From assembly GCA_902762955.1 (NCBI GenBank), contig CACWQH010000025.1, positions 38,969-74,218 on the forward strand: a DNA stretch of 35,250 bases, given 5' to 3'. The translations under genes and the position numbers were made by a program. Positions 25,792 through 35,136 of the stretch are shown here, one piece after another. This DNA comes from an uncultured Lachnospiraceae bacterium. Its GTDB lineage: Bacteria > Bacillota > Clostridia > Lachnospirales > Lachnospiraceae. Under the pieces are notes generated by a model that was not told the origin of the DNA, ran no database searches, and worked only from the letters and a program-made list of their open reading frames with translations. Numbering within the stretch: the stretch's first letter is position 1; the number at the start of each line of letters is the position of its first letter.

Positions 25792-28700
25792 TTACTTATC
25801 TGTTATCTCACTATGCCAAGCCTGTAAGGATTTAATGCTGTTATTTTCATCCTTGTGAGCCTTTACATATGCGATACCTTCAGCTGTAGCCTTAGCTGCG
25901 GCAATTGTTGTCATATAAGGAACTCTGCCCTTAATTGCAGCCTTTCTTAAATAGCTGTCATCATATATGCTGTCCTTACCTACAGGAGAATTGATTATAA
26001 GATCGATATCTCCGTTGGTAATCATATCAAGCATATTTGGTCTGCCCTCGTGAAGCTTCTTAACAACCGTAGCCTTTACTCCGGCAGCAGTTATAATATC
26101 ATAGGTTCCACTGGTAGCAAGGATATTGAAGCCTGATGCTTCAAAGCTCTTTGCAACCTCTACAACCTCATTTTTATCCTTTCTGTTTACAGATATAAGA
26201 ACTGTTCCCTCTAAAGGAAGCTTGGACTGTACTGCCTCCTGTGATTTGAAGAAGGCTTCACCATAATGCTCTGATATACCGAGAACCTCACCTGTTGAAC
26301 GCATTTCAGGTCCGAGTACAGGGTCAACCTCCTGGAACATATTAAATGGGAATGCTGCTTCCTTAACACCGAAATATGGTATGTGCTGCTCCTTAAGTGA
26401 AGGTACAGGTGATGGTCTTCCTGTAAGCTCTGATGTAATAATATCAGTTGCTAGAGGAACCATACGGATATTACATACCTTTGATACAAGAGGTACTGTA
26501 CGGGATGCTCTCGGGTTAGCCTCAAGCACATAAACCTTTCCGTTCTCGATTGCATACTGCATATTCATAAGACCCTTTACATGCATTTCTTCTGCAATCT
26601 TTCTTGTATATTCCTTAATAGTCTTTACATTTTCTTCAGATATATGTAATGAAGGTATGATACATGCCGAGTCACCGGAGTGAACACCCGCAAGCTCGAT
26701 ATGCTCCATAACGGCAGGAACAAATGCATGCTCACCGTCACTTATCGCATCTGCCTCGCACTCAAGAGCATGGTTAAGGAAACGGTCGATAAGAATAGGT
26801 CTGTCAGGTGTTACACCAACAGCCGCATTCATATACTCGGTCATGCTCTCATCATCGTATACGACCTCCATACCACGTCCTCCAAGTACATAAGAAGGAC
26901 GAACCATAACAGGATATCCAATCTTATTGGCGATACTGATTGCCTCATCAACGGTTGTTGCCATACCTGATTCAGGCATAGGAATTTCAAGCTTATCCAT
27001 CATAGCTCTGAATAAATCTCTATCTTCGGCAAGATCGATAACCGCAGGTGCGGTACCGAGAATCTTGACACCGTTCTTCTCCAAGTCGGCGGCTAAATTA
27101 AGTGGAGTCTGTCCACCGAACTGTGCGATTACGCCAACCGGCTTTTCCTTCTTATATATGCTAAGTACATCCTCAAGGGTAAGCGGTTCAAAATAAAGCT
27201 TATCTGAGGTATCATAGTCTGTTGAAACTGTTTCAGGGTTACAGTTTACAATTATTGTTTCAAAACCAAGCTGCTTCAATGCCTTTGCAGCATGTACACA
27301 ACAATAGTCAAACTCAATACCCTGACCTATACGGTTAGGACCACCACCGAGAATCATAATCTTTGGCTTTTCGGTATTAATAGGATTCTTGTCCTCTCCG
27401 TTATATGTAGAATAATAATATGCACTGTTTTCGGTACCGCTTACGTGTACGCCCTCCCAGTTTTCTTCAACACCGAGTTCAATACGCTTATTACGTATAT
27501 CCTCTTCCGGTATAGAAAGAAGCTGGCTTAAATACTTATCAGAAAATCCATCCTTCTTAGCAGTGATGAGCATATCATCAGGAAGCATAGAACCCTTGTG
27601 TTTTAAGATTTCCTCTTCCTCTTCAACAAGCTCTTTCATCTGCTCGATAAAATAAGTCTTAACTTTAGTTATATCAAATATCTCTTCAACTGTTGCACCC
27701 TTACGAAGAGCCTCATACATTACAAAATGTCTCTCACTTGAAGGCGTTATAAGAAGCTTAAGCAATTCTTCCTTTGAAAGCGAATCAAAGTTCTTGGCAT
27801 GACCAAGACCGTAACGACCTGTCTCCAGGCTTCGGATAGCCTTTTGGAATGCCTCCTTGTAGGTCTTACCGATACTCATTACTTCACCTACGGCACGCAT
27901 CTGGGTACCAAGCTTATCCTCAACATTCTTGAACTTTTCAAAGGCCCATCTTGCAAACTTGATAACTACATAGTCACCGTCCGGCTTATACTTATCAAGA
28001 GTTCCGTACTTACCGCATGGAATATCCTTAAGTGTAAGTCCTGTTGCAAGCATTGCCGATACAAGTGCAATAGGGAAACCTGTTGCCTTTGAAGCAAGTG
28101 CTGAAGAACGTGAAGTTCTTGGGTTAATCTCTATAACAATGATTCTGTCAGTTACAGGATCATGAGCAAACTGTACATTTGTACCACCTATAACCTGAAC
28201 CTTTTCAACAATCTTATATGCCTGCTCCTGCAATTTCTTCTGACATTCCTCGGAAATTGTAAGCATAGGAGCCGAACAGAAGGAATCACCGGTATGTACT
28301 CCGAGAGGATCTATATTTTCGATAAAGCATACAGTTATAATGTTGTTATCAGCATCTCTTACAACCTCTAACTCGAGCTCCTCCCAGCCTAAAATTGACT
28401 CTTCTACAAGCACCTGTCCAACCAGACTTGCCTGAAGTCCTCTGGCACAGACAACCTTTAACTCCTCTTTATTATATACGAGACCACCGCCGGCGCCTCC
28501 CATAGTGTAGGCAGGTCTTAAAACAACCGGATATCCAAGCTTATCTGCTATAGCAAGTGCCTCATCCACAGAATAAGCGACCTCACTTCTGGCCATCTCG
28601 ATACCTATGCTGTCCATGGTCTTCTTGAACTCTATACGGTCCTCACCACGTTCGATAGCATCTACCTGAACACCTATAACCTTGACATTGTACTTATCAA

Positions 28701-29022
28701 GCACACCTGCATTGTTAAGCTCGGCACATAAATTAAGTCCTGACTGACCACCAAGATTTGGCAGTAAGGCATCAGGACGCTCTTTGGCGATAATCTGCTC
28801 CAATCTATTGACATTTAAAGGCTCAATGTAAGTAACGTCAGCTATCTCCGGATCTGTCATGATAGTTGCAGGGTTAGAATTAACGAGAACTATCTCATAA
28901 CCGAGCTTGCGAAGTGCCTTACATGCCTGTGTTCCGGAATAGTCAAACTCACACGCCTGACCGATAATGATAGGACCGGAACCAATAATTAATACTTTGT
29001 TGATATCAGTTCTTTTTGGCAT
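25792..29022 (-). CDS. carB: Carbamoyl-phosphate synthase large subunit
   Basis: Makes carbamoyl phosphate from bicarbonate, ATP and ammonia for pyrimidine and arginine synthesis. The 1076-residue protein has the two duplicated synthetase halves, each opening with a matching motif (VLIIGSGPIIIGQACEFDYS near 10 and ILGGGPNRIGQGIEFDYCC near 560), two ATP-grasp domains, and a C-terminal allosteric MGS-like domain (VLISVNRKDKNEVVEVAKSF onward, about 930). The ATG at 29022 has AAGGAG 8 bases upstream and gives the normal N-terminus MPKRTDINKVLIIG; the longer frame from 29070 adds an unlikely extension. The glutaminase subunit carA, usually adjacent, is not here. Confidence 0.97.
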   Translation of the reverse strand: MPKRTDINKVLIIGSGPIIIGQACEFDYSGTQACKALRKLGYEIVLVNSNPATIMTDPEIADVTYIEPLNVNRLEQIIAKERPDALLPNLGGQSGLNLCAELNNAGVLDKYNVKVIGVQVDAIERGEDRIEFKKTMDSIGIEMARSEVAYSVDEALAIADKLGYPVVLRPAYTMGGAGGGLVYNKEELKVVCARGLQASLVGQVLVEESILGWEELELEVVRDADNNIITVCFIENIDPLGVHTGDSFCSAPMLTISEECQKKLQEQAYKIVEKVQVIGGTNVQFAHDPVTDRIIVIEINPRTSRSSALASKATGFPIALVSAMLATGLTLKDIPCGKYGTLDKYKPDGDYVVIKFARWAFEKFKNVEDKLGTQMRAVGEVMSIGKTYKEAFQKAIRSLETGRYGLGHAKNFDSLSKEELLKLLITPSSERHFVMYEALRKGATVEEIFDITKVKTYFIEQMKELVEEEEEILKHKGSMLPDDMLITAKKDGFSDKYLSQLLSIPEEDIRNKRIELGVEENWEGVHVSGTENSAYYYSTYNGEDKNPINTEKPKIMILGGGPNRIGQGIEFDYCCVHAAKALKQLGFETIIVNCNPETVSTDYDTSDKLYFEPLTLEDVLSIYKKEKPVGVIAQFGGQTPLNLAADLEKNGVKILGTAPAVIDLAEDRDLFRAMMDKLEIPMPESGMATTVDEAISIANKIGYPVMVRPSYVLGGRGMEVVYDDESMTEYMNAAVGVTPDRPILIDRFLNHALECEADAISDGEHAFVPAVMEHIELAGVHSGDSACIIPSLHISEENVKTIKEYTRKIAEEMHVKGLMNMQYAIENGKVYVLEANPRASRTVPLVSKVCNIRMVPLATDIITSELTGRPSPVPSLKEQHIPYFGVKEAAFPFNMFQEVDPVLGPEMRSTGEVLGISEHYGEAFFKSQEAVQSKLPLEGTVLISVNRKDKNEVVEVAKSFEASGFNILATSGTYDIITAAGVKATVVKKLHEGRPNMLDMITNGDIDLIINSPVGKDSIYDDSYLRKAAIKGRVPYMTTIAAAKATAEGIAYVKAHKDENNSIKSLQAWHSEITDK

Positions 29023-29079
29023 AGCTTTAATCTCCTTTTCCCAGTGCATTTTAATTTTATCTCTTATCACATTCGTTTT

Positions 29080-29090
29080 ATTGTATCACA
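29080..29090 (-). promoter_or_regulatory. Candidate extended -10 promoter for carB and downstream genes
   Basis: Minus strand TGTGATACAAT gives an extended -10 (TG, one base, TACAAT at 29080-29085), about 57 bases before the carB ATG. A -35 is weak (TTTAAT with 17-base spacing). The leader is short and shows no attenuator or riboswitch fold that I can see. Confidence 0.45.
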
Positions 29091-29094
29091 AAAC

Positions 29095-29112
29095 ACCCTA
29101 ATATTAAAGGGT
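29095..29112 (-). terminator. Weak hairpin terminator after the helicase gene
   Basis: Minus strand stem ACCCT with AGGGT (5 bp, 8-base loop) followed by GTTTTGT, 10 bases after the helicase stop. Short and A/T-poor in its tail, so read-through into carB is possible. Confidence 0.35.
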
Positions 29113-29122
29113 AAATTTTGAT

Positions 29123-31735
29123 TTATCTGACTCTCTTACTCATGGTGCTTCTGCCCTCGCCCTGTTCCTTTAGCTTTTCCTTGGCAGCAGCAAGAATCTT
29201 CTTGCCTTTTTCACTTCTTGTATAAATAAGCTCATAGTTCCCTATATACGAACATATATGGTTATAAAAGCTTTCTGCACTCTCTTTATTTTTCGCAAAT
29301 ATATCCGGAATACTGTAAAATGCATCGGCTCCATCCTTTTTTCCGTATTTAAGGAGCAGATATCTTTGATTATCAACCGGAGCAAAAAACTGATTTATGC
29401 AATTTGCAAATAAAAGCTTATCTCTGGCATTCTGACTGCTTAAATATATGAGCTTCTTATCATTTTTGCCTTCCTCGACACATACCTTTGCATTCTTTTC
29501 TTCAAGAAAATTATTTTTTAACAAGGCATCATATATTCCGTCTCCGGTCGCCTTAAGTCTGTTGCCCGGAGTTTTAAGCTTATTCAGTCTCGGAAGCTTG
29601 GTAAGGCCATAAGCTGCCGAAAAGCCGGATAGACCGAGACCGATTGCACCAAGTGGTGTAAGCGAAAGACCTATACCCGCAGCAACACCAAGTCCTGCAA
29701 GAACTGCCTTGCTCTTACTCTTCTTATACTCGGTTTTAGATAAAGCATTATCCGAGACAGCGGTTTCTTCGGTAACCTCCATCTTTTCGGAATTATCCAA
29801 AGCTCTTTGCCACCTTTCACGAAGCTTAACTCTTTCATTGGCAAATTCGAGCATTTTGCCATTCATTTCATTTACCTTATCTTCGTTAAACGGAGTCTTA
29901 ATAATAGAAAGTCTGTCTATTCCGTTTTCTATTACATCCTCCTCATAATGAAGTCCGAGGAAGTTATCCATACGACGTACCAAAAGCTTGTAATCTGCGC
30001 TGTTTTCACCTGACGCATCACCGTACTTTGGTGGGAGCAGGCATACAAGATGCCAGATATTACTGGTTTTATCCGGAACCGGCTTAAATATACGTATAGC
30101 ACGACCACGCATCTGATTGCTCAGCATAAATGCTCCGACAAAGCTTGCAAGGATAAGTGAATTGATACATGGTGAATCCCAGCCCTCACCGAGTAAAGAT
30201 TTCGTGCCGATTATAACCTTTATATACCCCTGTGTGAAAACCTCGGTAACCGCACCGGTTAAAAAATGTGCATCTCCAACGGCATTTACCTTAAGATAAT
30301 CATTTTCATCCAGATTTCCTACCTTGGAAAATGTAATCTTACCCGAGTCACCTACTGCCTCCAAAAGAGCATCCCTTGCTTCTGCAGGGATAATTACTAT
30401 GGTTCCGCAAAGTACACCAAGTCTTATATTGTTCATGGACGCACTTTCACGTCTTAACTGTTCAAAGAACGGAATAACGCCAAGAGAGGTAACATCATCC
30501 TCCGTACCGATTGCCTTTTCATATTCCTTTCTTATAAAATCAGTAAGTATAAGCATACGAAGACTGTCTCCGAAGCCCTTATACTCCGAAGCAACAACCT
30601 CTTTTATACTCTTACATTTTCCCTTTGAGGTCATAAGAAGCTTTTCGATATTATCATTTATAACCAGACATACCTGTTTTTTCTCTATAAGACCTGCTCT
30701 TTTAAGCTCATTTTCAAGAGCTTCGATATAACCCTCTTCCGTCGCATAAGAATCCGGATTATCATATATCAGATCCTGCAATAAATTTTGAAGTTTAGTT
30801 TCATTATCGATATTTCTTTCATTTATCTCTTTGGAACGACCTGTATAGCTTCTGACTACCTGTATAAATGTATTGTCCGTTTTAAGCTTTTCCTGAAACT
30901 CCTTACTTCTTTCCTTAAACTTATCTATCTCGGCTATCTCTTCCTCTGTCGGATAATTAAAATATACATAATCCTGATGCGGACAGAGACTTCCTTCCTT
31001 AACGAGTTCAGGTATGGCGATTTCCTCATCTATTTCACCGCACATACTCATATATCTCTCCCAAAGTTCAGGAGTTGAATCATAAGGAGGTGTCGCTGTA
31101 AGTGAAATGATTTTCGGTTCATCCAGTGATGATTTGAATTCCTCAAGTGCCTTCCACCACTCTGTTCTAAGGTGATGGCATTCATCCAGACAAAGCACCT
31201 TAATTCCGTTGTTTTTCATCTCTGAAACAAGGTCAAAGCCGACATAGTCGACCTCCTCGGAGTTATATTTTGAATATACCTCATCAAAGGATAAATCACT
31301 GTCATCCGCATTATTATCTACGGAAGTCTTTTTTCCGCCGCTTGCTTTACCGCTCTGGGATGAGGTTTCGTCCTCTCTTAAAATGCCCTTGTAATGATTC
31401 ATCGCACTATGAAGTGCCTGATATGTAGAAATAGTTATAACCTTTGGGGATTTTAAATCCTGTGATATATAATCAGAGGCATTAAGTCCGTCATTTAAAA
31501 ATGCCTCTGCAATTCTTGCCTCCCACTGTTCTCTTATGGTAATGGATGGCGTAAGAATAAGCGCCGGTTCAGAAAGCCTTGCAATCAGTTCAATTCCAAG
31601 AGTTGTCTTACCCGAACCCGGTGCTGCCACTATATGAATTTTTCCATCATCAAGATATTTTTTTGAATGTTCCAGAACCCTCGCCTGATAGTTACGCCAG
31701 GTACCTTTAAATTTCATGATATTTGAATAGTTCAT
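29123..31735 (-). CDS. SF2 DEAD/DEAH-type helicase with a hydrophobic C-terminal segment
   Basis: An 870-residue superfamily 2 helicase/translocase. Motif I is AAPGSGKTT (37-45), motif II DECHH (184-188), motif III SLTATPP (211-217), motif V GTKSLLGEGWD (510-520) and motif VI QMRGRAIR (541-548). Residues 120-150 are a Ser/Lys/Asp-rich insertion, probably disordered. Unusually, residues 677-710 are a Gly/Ala/Leu-rich stretch (GLGVAAGIGLSLTPLGAIGL within it) followed by PRLNKLK, resembling a membrane hairpin or glycine-zipper, and then about 160 residues of unrecognised C-terminal domain. The ATG at 31735 has GGGAG 6 bases upstream; the TTG at 31756 precedes that site. Restriction-type or defence helicases are possible relatives, but no nuclease, methylase or specificity partner is adjacent. 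Function unknown. Confidence 0.85.
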   Translation of the reverse strand: MNYSNIMKFKGTWRNYQARVLEHSKKYLDDGKIHIVAAPGSGKTTLGIELIARLSEPALILTPSITIREQWEARIAEAFLNDGLNASDYISQDLKSPKVITISTYQALHSAMNHYKGILREDETSSQSGKASGGKKTSVDNNADDSDLSFDEVYSKYNSEEVDYVGFDLVSEMKNNGIKVLCLDECHHLRTEWWKALEEFKSSLDEPKIISLTATPPYDSTPELWERYMSMCGEIDEEIAIPELVKEGSLCPHQDYVYFNYPTEEEIAEIDKFKERSKEFQEKLKTDNTFIQVVRSYTGRSKEINERNIDNETKLQNLLQDLIYDNPDSYATEEGYIEALENELKRAGLIEKKQVCLVINDNIEKLLMTSKGKCKSIKEVVASEYKGFGDSLRMLILTDFIRKEYEKAIGTEDDVTSLGVIPFFEQLRRESASMNNIRLGVLCGTIVIIPAEARDALLEAVGDSGKITFSKVGNLDENDYLKVNAVGDAHFLTGAVTEVFTQGYIKVIIGTKSLLGEGWDSPCINSLILASFVGAFMLSNQMRGRAIRIFKPVPDKTSNIWHLVCLLPPKYGDASGENSADYKLLVRRMDNFLGLHYEEDVIENGIDRLSIIKTPFNEDKVNEMNGKMLEFANERVKLRERWQRALDNSEKMEVTEETAVSDNALSKTEYKKSKSKAVLAGLGVAAGIGLSLTPLGAIGLGLSGFSAAYGLTKLPRLNKLKTPGNRLKATGDGIYDALLKNNFLEEKNAKVCVEEGKNDKKLIYLSSQNARDKLLFANCINQFFAPVDNQRYLLLKYGKKDGADAFYSIPDIFAKNKESAESFYNHICSYIGNYELIYTRSEKGKKILAAAKEKLKEQGEGRSTMSKRVR

Positions 31736-31807
31736 TTTATTCTCCCGAATTAACAATAAATCTTTATGATTATCCGAAAAAGTATAATAAATTATCGTTC
31801 TATAAGC

Positions 31808-32749
31808 TTATCTGTTAAGATATGCTCTTAACTCATCCATATGCTTTTTTGTTTCTTCATATCCGACATAGTATAGATGTCCGAGCTTTTCCATATCTCC
31901 CTCAAGCCTTCCGACATCATTTATAAAATCAGTTGGATAAATCACATATATTCTTCCCTCATCATGAAGCTTTTCCATGTATGCACGCTGTTCATTTTCA
32001 AAATGATTTACATGGATAAGACCTTCTGCAAATTCAGGATATTTACGATAAAATCGTCTTATTCTGTCTGCATTTTTTTCACTTTCATCCTTACGAAATC
32101 CCTTCGGTCTTGTAGATACAGCTACTATCTTGTCATAGCCCTCATCTATCGCCCACTGACATGGAATCTTGTCGCTGCTTCCGCCATCCAAGTATTTTTC
32201 GCCTTCAACTATAACCGGTTTTGATACAAACGGCATGGATGCCGAAGCTCTTACCGCCTGAAATATATCAGGTGTCTTGCCAAGCTCAAAATATGCAGGC
32301 TTGCCATCCTTAAGAGCTGTCGCAACAGCTACAAATCTCTGCTTTCCGCTATTTACTCTTTCCATATCAAGAGGCTCTATCTCATTAAAGTCATTAAATA
32401 CAAAATCAAAGCCATATACACCCTTGCTTTCTTTTATAGCCTTTAACCCTACATAACTTGGATTATGCCTATAAGTAAGATTGACACGTCCGCCTCTTCC
32501 TATCTGTCCTGCGACATAGTTCAATCCGTTTAATGCTCCGGCAGATACTCCGATAACGCTTTCAAAATTAAGGTCCTGATACATAAGATAATCAACAACC
32601 GCATTGGTAAAAACGCCTCTGAACGCACCGCCCTCAAGCACAAGACATCCTTTGGTTATATTGTCACTTGCTTTTTTCTTGGGTATCTTATCTATCTTAG
32701 ACCATACCTTTTTATTACGATTTTCATCTTTTATATCTGAATTTCCCAT
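31808..32749 (-). CDS. Patatin-like phospholipase
   Basis: Lipid acyl hydrolase with a Ser-Asp dyad, 313 residues. The oxyanion loop is LEGGAFRG (38-45), the nucleophile is S69 in GVSAG, and the partner D188 is in LDGG. The bacterial YjjU/RssA-like group is the nearest match by eye. There is no signal peptide; the first 33 residues are polar and basic, so it is probably cytoplasmic or peripherally membrane-bound. The substrate is unknown. The ribosome site is AAGGACATCAGG. It lies between thrH and the helicase gene in the same direction with 70-90-base gaps. Confidence 0.92.
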   Translation of the reverse strand: MGNSDIKDENRNKKVWSKIDKIPKKKASDNITKGCLVLEGGAFRGVFTNAVVDYLMYQDLNFESVIGVSAGALNGLNYVAGQIGRGGRVNLTYRHNPSYVGLKAIKESKGVYGFDFVFNDFNEIEPLDMERVNSGKQRFVAVATALKDGKPAYFELGKTPDIFQAVRASASMPFVSKPVIVEGEKYLDGGSSDKIPCQWAIDEGYDKIVAVSTRPKGFRKDESEKNADRIRRFYRKYPEFAEGLIHVNHFENEQRAYMEKLHDEGRIYVIYPTDFINDVGRLEGDMEKLGHLYYVGYEETKKHMDELRAYLNR

Positions 32750-32838
32750 CCTGATGTCCTTTCATGTACTCCTGTATAATTAAACTGTCAGTCTTATCTC
32801 TAAACTTATACTTTTACAAATAATAAGCTTTATTAATC

Positions 32839-33441
32839 TTATAGAATTACTTTTTTGATAGCGTCAAGAAGTTCTGAATACTCTTCAAAGGCAGGTAATT
32901 CCGGATAATCCTTCTTAATCTGCTCGGTACTCTTAAATAAAAATCCAGCCTTACTTGCCTGAATCATACCAAGGTCATTAAAGCTGTCACCGCTTGCTAT
33001 AGTCTCATAACCTATGGATTGAAGTGCTTTAACCGTTGTAAGCTTGGACTTTTCACATCTCATCTTATAGCCGGTTATCTCTCCGTCCGGAGCAACCTCA
33101 AGTGAATTACAGAATATAGTCGGCCAGCCAAGCTTTTCCATAAGAGGCTTTGCAAACTCTTCAAAGGTATCACTAAGTATTATAACCTGACACATGGAAC
33201 GTAATTCATCAAGAAACTCTTTTGCACCCGGCATAGGATCAATCTTTGCAATTGTAGATTGAATTTCCTTTAATCCAAGTCCGTGTTCCTTAAGTATTCC
33301 GAGTCTCCATTTCATCAATTTATCATAATCAGGCTCGTCCCTTGTAGTTCTTTTTAATTCAGGAATTCCGCTTTCCTCGGCAAATGCTATCCAAATTTCA
33401 GGGACTAAAACGCCTTCCATATCCAAACAAGTAATGTACAT
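32839..33441 (-). CDS. thrH: Phosphoserine phosphatase/homoserine phosphotransferase ThrH-like
   Basis: HAD-superfamily phosphatase of 200 residues closely resembling Pseudomonas ThrH, which removes phosphate from phosphoserine and can pass it to homoserine. HAD motif I is CLDMEGVLVPEIWIAFAEE (nucleophile D7, general acid/base E9), motif II is VIILSDTFEEF, motif III Lys is in the MRCEKSK region, and motif IV is SGDSFNDLGM. The DxEG version of motif I is diagnostic of the ThrH/SerB group. The ATG at 33441 follows GGAGGAAG; the ATG at 33456 precedes it. Whether it acts in serine or threonine metabolism here is not shown by context. Confidence 0.92.
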   Translation of the reverse strand: MYITCLDMEGVLVPEIWIAFAEESGIPELKRTTRDEPDYDKLMKWRLGILKEHGLGLKEIQSTIAKIDPMPGAKEFLDELRSMCQVIILSDTFEEFAKPLMEKLGWPTIFCNSLEVAPDGEITGYKMRCEKSKLTTVKALQSIGYETIASGDSFNDLGMIQASKAGFLFKSTEQIKKDYPELPAFEEYSELLDAIKKVIL

Positions 33442-33504
33442 TTTTTCTTCCTCCATATCATATAAATTTATCGTGTTTTATTATATACAAAATCAAAATC
33501 TAAA

Positions 33505-34935
33505 TCAAGTGGTGTGCCTCATCCTGACCTTCTTCCACAGGATAAAATATGCCGACACAACCATGATTCCTGTGAAAATCCAGGATGCCGGATACACGTT
33601 CATCAGTGTTTCAAAGGTATGGCTTTTCTTAAACACCGTGTACATCCAGAGGATTCTGAAGCCTACCGTACCGAACACTGTTAATAGTGATGGTACAATC
33701 TGGTAGCCGATGCTTCGTAATGCGGCAGCAGAAACCTCATATGTTGCGGTGAGTGCTTCGAGTGACATAACATGGAACATTCTTATAAGCGCTATATCGA
33801 TTACTGCTTCCTTGGTTGTATAAAGTCCGGCAAGAGGTCTTGCCCATATAGTAAATATTATACTCAAAAGTGCTGTAAATATCATGCCTTCAGCCATGGC
33901 AATTCTATATATCTTACTGCATCGTTTATAGTTTCCCGCGCCAAAATTCTGACTGGTATAGGTCACGGTGGTTTGAGCAAATGCCGAGGAGATATCATAG
34001 GTAAAGTATTCAAAATTAAGAGCAACCGATGAAGCTGCCACCGTATCCTTGCCGAGGTTATTGATACCTGACTGGATAAATATATTGGAAAGTGAAAATA
34101 CCATGCCTTGTAGTCCCGCAGGAAGTCCAACCTTGATAATCTTTCCAAGATACATTTTATCTATATGAAGCTTCTTAAAATCCAGATGTAAAAAATCATC
34201 ATCCTTTACAAGCAGAACAATAATCAAAAAAGCCGCCAAAACATTGGATATAAGTGTGGCAAGAGCTACACCGGCAACATCCATCCTGCAGCCGATTACA
34301 AATATGAGATTGAGAATAACATTTGTAATACCCGATGCTATCATTATATAAAGCGGATGCTTGGTGTCTCCCTTACTTCTGATAATAGCTGCACCAAAGT
34401 TAAACAGCATTATAAACGGTATGCCAAGAAGATAAATCCTAAGATAAAGCTCTGCCATATCCATTACTTCTTTTGGAGTATTGGTCAAAACCAGCATAGG
34501 CTTGGAAATGATAAGCCCTATACACGAAAGCAAAAGTCCACCGATTATTGCCATCATTATCGTTGTATGTACCGCCTTTTCGGCTTCCTTTTTGTTATCC
34601 TGCCCGATAAGATTGGCAACTATAACATTTGGCCCTGCCGATGAACCTACTATAAGATTGACAAATATACCGACATTTGCAACATTTGCACCAACAGCAG
34701 CGAGTGCATCATCTCCTGCAAATCTTCCGACAACCGCAACATCCGCCGAGTTAAAAAGCTGCTGAAGTATACTGCTTAAAGCAAGAGGGAGCGCAAATAA
34801 TATCATCTTACCGGCAAGACCACCGTGAAGCATATCCTGACTGCTTGTACTTCTTCTGTTTTTCGCCTTGCTATCCTTACTTTCATTAGATGTCTTATTA
34901 AATTCTTTTATATTGTTGTCTTCTGTGATACTCAT
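33505..34935 (-). CDS. MATE-family multidrug/metabolite exporter
   Basis: Sodium- or proton-coupled exporter of the multidrug and toxic compound extrusion family. The 476 residues have a polar 40-residue N-terminus followed by about twelve hydrophobic helices. The first helix pair reads MILFALPLALSSILQQLFNSADVAVVGRF, a typical MATE opening, and the duplicated half begins near 255 (GKIIKVGLPAGLQGMVFSLSNIFIQ). Length is normal. Substrate is unknown. It has its own likely promoter upstream and no terminator before thrH, so thrH may be co-transcribed. Confidence 0.93.
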   Translation of the reverse strand: MSITEDNNIKEFNKTSNESKDSKAKNRRSTSSQDMLHGGLAGKMILFALPLALSSILQQLFNSADVAVVGRFAGDDALAAVGANVANVGIFVNLIVGSSAGPNVIVANLIGQDNKKEAEKAVHTTIMMAIIGGLLLSCIGLIISKPMLVLTNTPKEVMDMAELYLRIYLLGIPFIMLFNFGAAIIRSKGDTKHPLYIMIASGITNVILNLIFVIGCRMDVAGVALATLISNVLAAFLIIVLLVKDDDFLHLDFKKLHIDKMYLGKIIKVGLPAGLQGMVFSLSNIFIQSGINNLGKDTVAASSVALNFEYFTYDISSAFAQTTVTYTSQNFGAGNYKRCSKIYRIAMAEGMIFTALLSIIFTIWARPLAGLYTTKEAVIDIALIRMFHVMSLEALTATYEVSAAALRSIGYQIVPSLLTVFGTVGFRILWMYTVFKKSHTFETLMNVYPASWIFTGIMVVSAYFILWKKVRMRHTT

Positions 34936-34970
34936 TATCCGTTATCTCCGAATTTTAATTTGCAAAACAT

Positions 34971-34999
34971 ATATTAGCACCATTAAACCAAACATTCAA
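34971..34999 (-). promoter_or_regulatory. Candidate sigma-A promoter for the MATE gene
   Basis: Minus strand: -35 TTGAAT (34994-34999), 17-base spacer, -10 TAATAT (34971-34976), about 36 bases before the ATG at 34935. Confidence 0.5.
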
Positions 35000-35064
35000 T
35001 TTCAAACATTTATAAAATCCAAAAAATATGTATATTAATATCATTTTATATAGCATATAAATGA

Positions 35065-35101
35065 TTTCGACCGGAGCACTGTTAATATGCTCCGGTCGAA
35101 A
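35065..35101. terminator. GC-rich hairpin between the DUF5648 gene and the MATE gene
   Basis: A 14-bp perfect stem (TTTCGACCGGAGCA, 9-base loop). On the plus strand it is followed by CTTTTTT; on the minus strand, the direction of the upstream gene ending at 35137, the tail is only ATCATTTATA. It most likely terminates the minus-strand gene with modest strength. No plus-strand gene is seen to use it. Confidence 0.7.
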
Positions 35102-35136
35102 CTTTTTTAAATATATTATTTATTACTTTAGTTCTT

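Noticed and set aside
29023-29122. PyrR-type attenuator or riboswitch upstream of carB
   Set aside because: The leader from the likely -10 is about 50 bases and has no anti-terminator/terminator pair.
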